This document shows positions 1-7,179 of a stretch of 64,000 nt of DNA, piece by piece. The translations under genes were made by a program, and so were the position numbers. The stretch comes from JAWPMT01 sp965229785 (GTDB taxonomy: Bacteria; Bacteroidota; Bacteroidia; Cytophagales; Cyclobacteriaceae): assembly GCA_965229785.1 (NCBI GenBank), contig CBDDJS010000001.1:4030001-4094000 (forward strand). Reading direction: 5' to 3'. The notes beneath the pieces were generated by a model. That model searched no databases and was not told the DNA's origin. It saw only the letters and a list, made by a program, of their open reading frames with translations. Every line of letters begins with the position of its first letter. The first letter of the stretch is position 1.

Positions 1-602
1 AAGTCATCCTTGCTGATCTTTAACATCGAGAGCCTGAATTTCTGCGGGTTAGGCAGGGTCTCTTTCAGGCCGGCCAGGATCAATATCGATAGAATAGAAA
101 GTACACCACTTACATAAAACAGCACTTCGATATCGTACATAAGGAATATCTCAGATCCCATAGAGGGTCCAAGCGCCATACCCGTGGAACTGAAAAAGCT
201 GGCAACTCCGAGCGCTTCTCCACGATGCGCTTCAGGAGCAATGTCAGCCACATAAGCCGAAGTGCCGGTGGGCTTAAATCCTGTGGCAAAGCCATGAAGA
301 AACCTTAAGGTCAGGAAGCCATACACTGAAGATAGGGCCGGGTAAGCAAAACAAACGATCATTCCAATGATCGATCCAAAGATCATGACCGGAACTCGTC
401 CCCACAAATCGGTGAGCTTGCCACTGAAGGGCCTGGAAATACCTGCAGAAAGTGTCGCAAGGGCAATGATCAGCCCCAAATACTCCTCCCCTCCCAATGA
501 TTTAAGATAGTCCGGCAATTCCGCCAGGATCATGGTCAAAGAAGAAAAAAACAGAAAGGTACTAAGGCAAAGGAGCCAGAAGTTTTTGGAGTACTTGCGC
601 AC
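1..602 (-). CDS. MFS transporter, N-terminal part (cut by window edge)
   Basis: The minus strand is open from about 602 to the window edge and encodes hydrophobic segments typical of a major facilitator efflux permease. It includes the loop-2/3 signature region (GRVPVMIFGS) and an RFLHGFATG stretch after TM4. The inferred role is proton-driven export of small molecules across the inner membrane; the substrate cannot be read. No ATG lies in this frame: an in-frame TGA sits at 626-624, so GTG at 602 is the only usable start. An ATG at 627, 12 bases after the upstream lipoprotein's stop, would fit an operon, but its frame (Met-Ser-Glu-stop) does not match. A small indel near 616-621 or a shortened GTG-started protein are both possible. 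Confidence 0.8.
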   Translation of the reverse strand, partial: MRKYSKNFWLLCLSTFLFFSSLTMILAELPDYLKSLGGEEYLGLIIALATLSAGISRPFSGKLTDLWGRVPVMIFGSIIGMIVCFAYPALSSVYGFLTLRFLHGFATGFKPTGTSAYVADIAPEAHRGEALGVASFFSSTGMALGPSMGSEIFLMYDIEVLFYVSGVLSILSILILAGLKETLPNPQKFRLSMLKISKDD

Positions 603-638
603 GCGGCGAAGGTAGTCATTCGCTCATGCTGATCCAAT

Positions 639-1274
639 TTAGTGGAATAAAGACCCGGAATTATTTTCCCGGACAATTGATTCAGGACCTAACGCTACCA
701 GTGATTTCAATTGATTGAGGCGATATCCTGTCAGCGGTAGCGTAATCATATCCGGGCCCGCATAGTACCTGAACTGGATACGATCTGCATCCAATATCAA
801 ATCCAGTGTTGCCTGGCTCAAGCTGTATTCTACTTTGTAGTTCTTTCTGGTGATTTGTGAATAACCGGTTACCACATCAACTTCTTCCTGATTTACGTTG
901 ATGACACTACCTGTTTCTTCATCGATCTTAGTGCTCAATTCACGATTGAAGGAGGCGATATCCAAAGTGATCGCAACACGATCATCCACGATTAGATAAG
1001 CCTCTTTTTCAAGTTCATGACCACCCGGACGAAATAATAACAGGTCATAGAATCGATAACTTACTTCATTTTCGCGGTTAATCTCTTTGACTACTGATTG
1101 GTACATTTTAACCAATGGTGTCCCGTATTCCATTGGGAAATGGTAAATATGATCCCATTCCATTCGGGTAGCTGAGCGTGCAATGTCTTCCTTTACTCGG
1201 ATTCCATCGGTAACATTCAATGAATAACAGCCGGAAAAGAGTAAAGCTAAGCTTATAAGTCGTAAGGTGGCCAT
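639..1274 (-). CDS. Predicted lipoprotein, unknown function
   Basis: A 211-residue protein starting with a short hydrophobic signal and a lipobox (LLFSGC, Cys16), so it should be lipidated and held in the envelope. The rest is soluble and rich in charged residues and beta-strand patterns; no family is recognised. It ends 12 bases before the ATG that precedes the MFS gene on the same strand, so the two are probably co-transcribed. The start is an ATG directly before the signal sequence. Confidence 0.6.
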   Translation of the reverse strand: MATLRLISLALLFSGCYSLNVTDGIRVKEDIARSATRMEWDHIYHFPMEYGTPLVKMYQSVVKEINRENEVSYRFYDLLLFRPGGHELEKEAYLIVDDRVAITLDIASFNRELSTKIDEETGSVINVNQEEVDVVTGYSQITRKNYKVEYSLSQATLDLILDADRIQFRYYAGPDMITLPLTGYRLNQLKSLVALGPESIVRENNSGSLFH

Positions 1275-1398
1275 AGGAAAAAGCAGTTTTGACCATTATA
1301 GTCAAAAACCGTACCTGAAGTTCCGGGACGCCCAGTCAGTTTGACATTGACTCTTTTTCGATAGTTGTTATGTATCTGAAGAAACAGGAATATGCCAT

Positions 1399-1449
1399 AA
1401 AACCTACTAAAACTGTCAGGAGCCTGTCGAAATCCAGTTTAGTAGGTTT
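1399..1449 (-). terminator. Large hairpin downstream of prfB
   Basis: An inverted repeat pairs 1399-1415 with 1435-1449 (arm core CCTACTAAA / TTTAGTAGG) around a ~19-base loop. It lies just beyond the prfB stop and ahead of the lipoprotein gene. The stem is long but the following T tract is weak, so it may be a terminator or a mobile palindromic repeat. Confidence 0.5.
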
Positions 1450-1465
1450 GAGGAAGTCTATTCTT

Positions 1466-2558
1466 CTAATCCGTCGGCTCTTGCGCTTGAAGAAGAACTG
1501 ATTTGATGAAATCGTTCAGATCACCATCGAGTACATTTTGCACGTCTGTGCGTTCAAAACCTGTACGAGCATCTTTAATGAGTTTATAGGGATGCAATAC
1601 ATAGTTTCGGATCTGGGAACCAAAATCTATCTTCATCTTACCAGCTTCAACCTTATCTCGCTCTGCATTACGCTTCTCAACCTCACGTTGATAGAGTTGT
1701 GACTTCAGCATTTGCATAGCCCGCTCCCTGTTGGCCAATTGTGATCGCTCTACCTGGCAAACCACAACAATACCAGTCGGTTTATGAGTAAGCTGAACCT
1801 TGGTTTCTACCTTGTTCACGTTCTGACCTCCGGCCCCACCAGATCTTGAAGTCTGCAGTTCAATATCGTTGGGATTGATATCGATCTCTATGCTGTCATC
1901 TGCCACAGGATATACATATACCGAAGCAAACGAAGTGTGTCTCCTACCACCACTATCAAATGGTGAAATTCTCACCAGTCGGTGTACGCCATTTTCAGAT
2001 TTGAGGAAACCATAAGCCAGCGCTCCTTCAAATTCCAAAGTGACTGACTTCACTCCGGCAACATCTCCTGCCTGAAAGTCAATTTCCTTAACCTTATAGC
2101 CATTGGCCTCACCCCACATGATGTACATCCGCATGAGGATACTTGCCCAGTCATTACTTTCCGTACCTCCCGCACCTGGCGTGATCTGAAGCATAGCCGA
2201 AAGCTGATCCTCTTCTGAAGAAAGCATTTTCTTCATCTCCAGGTCTTCCAGTTTTTGCATCACTTTCTGGTACTCCGCTTCTACTTCTTCCGCAGATGCT
2301 TCCTCCATTTCCACAAATTCCTGAAGCGTTTCTACGTCTTCCAGGCCAGTTTGCAGATCTTCAAAACTGGTCGTCCATGATTTCTTGGCACGAATGGCTT
2401 TGAGCACTTTTTCAGCACCTGCAGGGTCATTCCAAAAGTCCGGTTGGGCTGTAACGAGTTCTTCCTCCTCTAGCTCCTTTTTCTTACGATCATAGTCAAA
2501 GGTACCCCCTCAAGGCATTAACACGAGCCTTTAAATCTTTCAGCTGATCAGCAGTCAT
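1466..2558 (-). CDS. prfB: Peptide chain release factor 2, with programmed +1 frameshift
   Basis: RF2 recognises UGA and UAA stop codons and triggers peptide release. The first frame starts at ATG 2558-2556 and runs 20 codons to an in-frame TGA at 2498-2496. A +1 shift on CTT TGA C gives the remaining 343 residues, total about 363, the usual RF2 length. The RF2 anticodon-like tripeptide SPF is present in the stretch RISPFDSGGRR, and the catalytic GGQ is in SGGAGGQNVNK. The N-terminal helices read as the usual RF2 domain 1. A hairpin follows the gene. Only the main frame from 2407 or 2497 would be found by a naive gene caller. Confidence 0.97.
2495..2510 (-). promoter_or_regulatory. prfB programmed frameshift site
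   Basis: On the minus strand the order is AGGGGG (2510-2505), a short spacer, then CTT TGA C (2501-2495). This is the canonical RF2 autoregulatory signal. The Shine-Dalgarno-like hexamer pairs with 16S rRNA while the ribosome pauses at UGA, and low RF2 favours slipping +1. It differs from the E. coli site by one base in the spacer. Confidence 0.95.
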
Positions 2559-2626
2559 ATCGGTGTGAAACTTTTTTTCGAGAGGCGAAATTAATGAAAT
2601 CCCGTCTTCTTATCCTAGTTGAATGC

Positions 2627-3727
2627 TTACGCCCGATGTAAATAAATCTCCATCAATCCGGTGAATATTTCTGATGCTCCCAGATAAATACCCACACCAT
2701 AAGTCAAGTGATTCACGGTCAGGCTTTTGATAGCATAAGGTAACCCAGAAACATTGATGATACTGAAGGCAATGGCACTCAAAACACCCCCAATAATAAA
2801 AACAGTAGCATTGGGTGCAAATACCAATACCAGAACGCCGGCCAGCAAGACCCCAAACCCCACCATCAAAACACTGGTCAGGTTCTGCTTTGAAACAAAT
2901 CCACCTATAGCAAAGGCCAATAATGCCGCAAATCCTAACAATCCAAAGGAAACGTATTCGCCATTAGTACTAAACCCTTCGAACGTCGTGTCCATGTAAT
3001 CCGGAAGGAATTCAACCAAAAACGCCTTTGAAACACCAAGCAGCAATCCAATCATCAGGATCGCCAAAAAAGACATTAAAGTTTGACCTTTTTTGTTTGT
3101 AGAAGCAAGGAGTTGTTGTTTACGTTGAATCACTTCGTCGGAAGAAACCAGATGGAACAAGTAACCGGAACCCGCTATCAATACACCACCAACAACGAAG
3201 GTCAGTGTATCGCCAAAGAAATGAACCAGGCTTACCACCACAGGTTCTAGCGCATAGATCAATTCAGTAACCAGGAATAAAACCCCCATCACCATGGGCA
3301 GTTTCTGAACTGGAGCAAAGGCTTCTATCATCGAGTTTGCAGGGCTGATAAACAGATTCATAGAGACCAGCCAGAGAATGATCATAAAAGGTAAAAAGGG
3401 GCGAATGGCACTGATCGGACCTGCGCCAATGATGCTGGCAACAATCATGAATATCATCGCGGTAGCACCAATCCCAACGGTAAACACTATAAAGAACTTA
3501 CCATTTTTCTTCATGATCCTATCTGCAAATAATCCTGCAATGGGCGGGATTACCACCAAAACGATCGCTTTGGTGACAATGAGAAAATCCACCAAAGAAG
3601 TAAAATTGAACTTCTCCATCAGCACTGGCTGGTATTCATGGTAAGCGATCCAACTGATCACCACTGCAGCGTTCAACGCCGCCAGGCTGTAGATTTCACG
3701 CCATTTTACTGTTGTATTTTCAGCCAT
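2627..3727 (-). CDS. MFS-type membrane transporter
   Basis: A 366-residue, almost entirely hydrophobic protein with about ten to twelve predicted membrane helices, a DRIMKKNGK loop after the second helix and a central cytoplasmic linker (SSDEVIQRKQQ). This is the architecture of a major facilitator. The substrate is unknown. It is transcribed alone, upstream of prfB on the same strand, and starts with ATG just before a short polar leader. Confidence 0.7.
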   Translation of the reverse strand: MAENTTVKWREIYSLAALNAAVVISWIAYHEYQPVLMEKFNFTSLVDFLIVTKAIVLVVIPPIAGLFADRIMKKNGKFFIVFTVGIGATAMIFMIVASIIGAGPISAIRPFLPFMIILWLVSMNLFISPANSMIEAFAPVQKLPMVMGVLFLVTELIYALEPVVVSLVHFFGDTLTFVVGGVLIAGSGYLFHLVSSDEVIQRKQQLLASTNKKGQTLMSFLAILMIGLLLGVSKAFLVEFLPDYMDTTFEGFSTNGEYVSFGLLGFAALLAFAIGGFVSKQNLTSVLMVGFGVLLAGVLVLVFAPNATVFIIGGVLSAIAFSIINVSGLPYAIKSLTVNHLTYGVGIYLGASEIFTGLMEIYLHRA

Positions 3728-3831
3728 GATTCTAAGAAATTGAGCATTGTCTGATTGACAAGTTAAAAAAGTTTTGAAAGTCCTTTATCTCTACTTGAAT
3801 ATCCCAAGAAAAGATGCCTGTAGTAATGCAT

Positions 3832-3862
3832 AAAAAAACCGCGCCTTTAACGGTAGACGCGG
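3832..3862 (-). terminator. Rho-independent terminator
   Basis: On the minus strand CCGCG (3862-3858) pairs with CGCGG (3843-3839) and is followed by seven T. It sits downstream of the gene at 3904-4545 and upstream of the MFS start at 3727. Confidence 0.75.
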
Positions 3863-3903
3863 CAATTGTTGTGCCCTTTTATAATTGAGTAGAAATTTCT
3901 TTT

Positions 3904-4545
3904 TTAAAAAGTATAATTCACAATACGAATTTCCTTTTCAGCCAGGCTCTCGGTCTTTTTGAGTTCTTTTTCAAAAGCTCGCGTATTTTCGACATCCAGC
4001 AACTTCTCCGCATTCTGCAGCAAGGGAATCAAATTGTTGACTAATTCTGTTTTCGAGCGATGATCACACTCGCCAACGGATTTTAATTTCTTACCATAAT
4101 CTTGAAATATCGCTGTATAGGCCTCATAAATTGGCTTTTTCCTAACATTAGAAATTTCGCTTTCGATCATCAAAGCCTGATTACCCCCTACACCTTTGGA
4201 GACATAGAGGTTATCTACACGCTTTTTCAGTTGGGAAACTTTATGCCACGTATCGAAATAAAGTTGCTTTTTCCGGCGCTCATCGGCGTTGATAGACATT
4301 AAGAGCTCATACCCATACTGAAGTTTGGCAAAGGTCAATTGAATATCCTCCAGGCTGTTCTTGCCCGGGTTGCTTTCATATGCTTCAATTTGATGTTTTA
4401 AATCTGCAAAATCGGCCTGGAAAGGATCTGGTAAATGTGAAATATTGTATTCCATCTCATCTACTTCGTCTTTGATGGTTTCGATCGTCAGGCCCTGGGT
4501 TCCGCCAAAGAAGGCAATACAAATCGTGAATACTGAAAAAATCAT
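3904..4545 (-). CDS. Secreted helical protein, unknown function
   Basis: A 213-residue protein with an N-terminal hydrophobic signal (MIFSVFTICIAFFGG). The mature part is rich in Glu, Lys and Leu and reads as mostly alpha-helical or coiled coil. It ends in an aromatic VNYTF tail. No family is recognised. The role is probably periplasmic or in the outer membrane. It is monocistronic, with its own terminator downstream. Confidence 0.55.
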   Translation of the reverse strand: MIFSVFTICIAFFGGTQGLTIETIKDEVDEMEYNISHLPDPFQADFADLKHQIEAYESNPGKNSLEDIQLTFAKLQYGYELLMSINADERRKKQLYFDTWHKVSQLKKRVDNLYVSKGVGGNQALMIESEISNVRKKPIYEAYTAIFQDYGKKLKSVGECDHRSKTELVNNLIPLLQNAEKLLDVENTRAFEKELKKTESLAEKEIRIVNYTF

Positions 4546-4704
4546 TCAGGTCAGGTAGTTTGGTGTAGTAGTATAATTTGGTCTTATCCATTACAATCTA
4601 AGGCACCAATCCCCTAGCGTTTCAAGAAAAAATATCTCTGAATTTCAATACTGATATCAATAGGGTACCCTGACATGAACCACGCTAACATAAAGGTTTG
4701 AAAG

Positions 4705-5133
4705 TCAAGTTCTACGGTTACCCATAAATGATCGCAGAACTACTACATACAGTGAAAAATTAACGATTGCTGCACCCAGAAAAAGAGGCCTTATGAACCA
4801 ATAGGCGTTTGGCGCAGGGACTGGATTCAATAATTGATAGCCAATATCAATGCCCCAAAACAAGATTATCGCACCAAAAATCAGCTTACCCGCCTGTTCC
4901 GAAGAATTACACAAACCTGGCACCATTCCCCCCAGGGCGCTTAACAAGATCAACAGAACCGAAAAGAACATATTCAACGCAAATAAAGACCATTCGATAA
5001 TCGGTGGAAGTTCCTGGGTAAATCTTGACCAATCCCATTGATAGGGCAATATGATGTGATAAAGACCAATCAATATACCATGACCAGTAGCGAGTTTCAG
5101 CAGTATTCGAGGGTAACTCATCGTCTCGATCAT
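4705..5133 (-). CDS. Small integral membrane protein (about four helices)
   Basis: A 142-residue protein with about four hydrophobic segments and short polar loops. No domain is recognised. Its ATG overlaps the stop of the upstream DUF6624 lipoprotein (ATGA at 5130-5133), so the two are translationally coupled and may work together. A second in-frame Met at residue 5 (MSYPR) is an alternative start. Confidence 0.6.
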   Translation of the reverse strand: MIETMSYPRILLKLATGHGILIGLYHIILPYQWDWSRFTQELPPIIEWSLFALNMFFSVLLILLSALGGMVPGLCNSSEQAGKLIFGAIILFWGIDIGYQLLNPVPAPNAYWFIRPLFLGAAIVNFSLYVVVLRSFMGNRRT

Positions 5134-5849
5134 TTATAAGTGAAGGTTACCTTTTCGTCTTCTGGCAATACTTCTGGTATATCGCCCTCAAATACTTCTT
5201 CGAGGGATCTCAGCCCCATCTCCTTTCTGCGTTCATCCAATTTATCGATATCCACAACAGGCCACAGGTATTCTTTTCCATTAATCACAAGCATTTGACT
5301 TCCATAAAGCTGTGGTTCACCATTTTTCATTAAGACCCGATCTTGTAAATAGGCCACATAACTGGCCGGAGTTTCTCCCCTTTTTGCCGACTCAAGCATC
5401 ATTGGCAAATACTTCTCCTGAATTTGAAAATTGTGTTGAACAATCAGAAACGTAGACTTATTCGCCATACGACTAGTAGCACGGCGATCAGGCCAGCCAT
5501 ATTGATCAATGATTTTTTCTAATTGTTCGGCGTTCTTTTTGTCCAATTGCTCCACTTCTTCCTCGACCATTTTCAGTTTTTCCGACACCAGTTTGAAAGC
5601 CGGATCGTCCTCTCCTTTTGACACTCGAAGTTCATTCAGCCACTCATCAATGTAGAGATCCGTATTTCGTAACCATTGATCATCATCGTACAATTCTTCT
5701 AACTGACGAATGACTTCCTCAGGAAATTTTCCTTCCTGCTCGATATTCGCATCATTTGGTACCGAGGTAGTAGTAGTCGTAGAACAACTCCATGGGATCA
5801 GGCAAGTCATCAAAAAAGTACAAATCACTTGATTTCTGTTTATTCTCAT
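5130..5849 (-). CDS. DUF6624-like lipoprotein
   Basis: A 239-residue protein with a signal ending in IPWSC, a plausible lipobox, followed by a Ser/Thr-rich linker. The C-terminal half has the pattern of DUF6624 proteins: a GWP near position 118, an LIVQHNFQIQEKYLP core, then LQDRVLMKNGEPQLYGSQ. The function of that family is unknown. It is the first gene of a two-gene operon with the membrane protein at 4705-5133. Confidence 0.65.
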   Translation of the reverse strand: MRINRNQVICTFLMTCLIPWSCSTTTTTSVPNDANIEQEGKFPEEVIRQLEELYDDDQWLRNTDLYIDEWLNELRVSKGEDDPAFKLVSEKLKMVEEEVEQLDKKNAEQLEKIIDQYGWPDRRATSRMANKSTFLIVQHNFQIQEKYLPMMLESAKRGETPASYVAYLQDRVLMKNGEPQLYGSQMLVINGKEYLWPVVDIDKLDERRKEMGLRSLEEVFEGDIPEVLPEDEKVTFTYK

Positions 5850-5940
5850 ACTTATTAATAGTAATTGTAGGTTTGCAACCTTAGCGCCCGATTTGGAAGC
5901 GAAAAAGGGGCTGTGACCAACGACCTGATAATTGTGACGA

Positions 5941-6735
5941 TTGACACATGATCACTTCTATGCTGCGAGAACCGTTCATTTTGCCAGATACACAGCCAGT
6001 GTTATCAAAAGAAAAGTGCTGGTGGGTATGCTGTTCGTTATCGCATTTGCCTTCAGTGATCCTTTTCAATTGAACCTGGGAGCGGGTATCATGTGGCTGC
6101 TAGGAGCAGGTTTTCTGACGATTGCTGTCATGCTGCAACTAGGGATGGATCGGATCAACCAGAAGTTCTCCAAAGGCATGACCTGGACCATTACCCATGA
6201 GATCGCCAAAACCCTTTTTTACCTGCTTTTATTAGGAAGCGTAGTGGCCGTGAGTTTCTTCGCACTCGGGTTTATTCGACTCAATCTGGAAACGTGGTTA
6301 AAATTCCAGTTCTTCACTTTATTATACGGTACGATCCCGGTTGCCATATCTATTCTCCATCGACAGAACAAAAGGCTGCTTAAGCAACTAAAAGAAGTAG
6401 AAAAACGAGATCATCCACTTGAATTGACGGGTAGTGACAAGCAAAGTTTTCGTGGAACTGTTAATGAACTTCTTTACCTCAAAGGAGATGAAAATTATGT
6501 GATCATTGTCGAAAAGGAAAAACGTTCGCATATGCGAATGACGATGAAATACGCTCAGGAGCAACTCAGGAGTCAGGGATTCTTAAGAGTCCACCGGTCT
6601 TATCTTGTGAATTCCGTGGCTATTAAAACAGTACGTTCAAGGCATCTGATACTAACCAACGAAGAAAAAATTCCTATTTCACGGAGTTTTAGATCCGACT
6701 ATGTTCGTGGATTGTATGACCTGAAATCTTCCTGA
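5941..6735 (+). CDS. Membrane-anchored LytTR-family DNA-binding regulator
   Basis: The N-terminal half has about four transmembrane helices. The C-terminal third (roughly residues 165-262) is a LytTR DNA-binding domain, with the pattern ELLYLKGDENYVIIV and the signature FLRVHRSYLVN. It is probably a membrane-linked transcription regulator; no histidine kinase partner lies beside it. The extended frame begins at TTG 5941. ATG 5960 lies out of frame but would encode a LytTR-like N-terminus (MLREPF...) if one base were missing near 5975. ATG 6028 is a shorter in-frame alternative. The start is therefore uncertain. Confidence 0.8.
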   Translation: MTHDHFYAARTVHFARYTASVIKRKVLVGMLFVIAFAFSDPFQLNLGAGIMWLLGAGFLTIAVMLQLGMDRINQKFSKGMTWTITHEIAKTLFYLLLLGSVVAVSFFALGFIRLNLETWLKFQFFTLLYGTIPVAISILHRQNKRLLKQLKEVEKRDHPLELTGSDKQSFRGTVNELLYLKGDENYVIIVEKEKRSHMRMTMKYAQEQLRSQGFLRVHRSYLVNSVAIKTVRSRHLILTNEEKIPISRSFRSDYVRGLYDLKSS

Positions 6736-6852
6736 ACACTTCTAATGTAGCATTTCAAAGCTTAACATAGCTACGATCATAAGATCTCAAGTTATGTGGA
6801 AGCGTTCCTTTTCGTAACCTTATTTGTTTTCTGACGTCAAAACAAATAGGAA

Positions 6853-7176
6853 ATGGAAAACATCAGCAATCAGGAAGAATTGATCTTATTATCGGTAGGT
6901 GCTCTGTACCCGGATGCCTATGCCTACGCGATCAAGGAAGAAATCAAAAAGGAGTCAGGGAAGCGTATGTCACTCGGGACCATCCACACTATCCTTTACC
7001 GGCTGGAAAACGAGGGGTTACTCAAGTCTCAAATGGGTGGTAGCTCAAATAAACGCGGTGGCCGTAGTAAGCGTCTGTTCAGTCTTACGGCCAAAGGTTA
7101 CCGCATAGCTGAAGAACTCAGAAAACTTCGTCAGACCCTGTGGAACCGGATCTCTCCGGATCAATTAAGTATTTGA
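6853..7176 (+). CDS. PadR-family transcriptional regulator
   Basis: A 107-residue winged-helix protein with the PadR pattern: an N-terminal helix (EELILLSVGALYPDAYAYAI), a recognition-helix region (SLGTIHTILYRLENEGLL), a basic wing and a C-terminal dimerisation helix. It is followed after three bases by an FtsX-type permease. PadR genes of this type commonly sit before such permeases in Cytophagales, so it probably represses the pair. Confidence 0.9.
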   Translation: MENISNQEELILLSVGALYPDAYAYAIKEEIKKESGKRMSLGTIHTILYRLENEGLLKSQMGGSSNKRGGRSKRLFSLTAKGYRIAEELRKLRQTLWNRISPDQLSI

Positions 7177-7179
7177 CTT

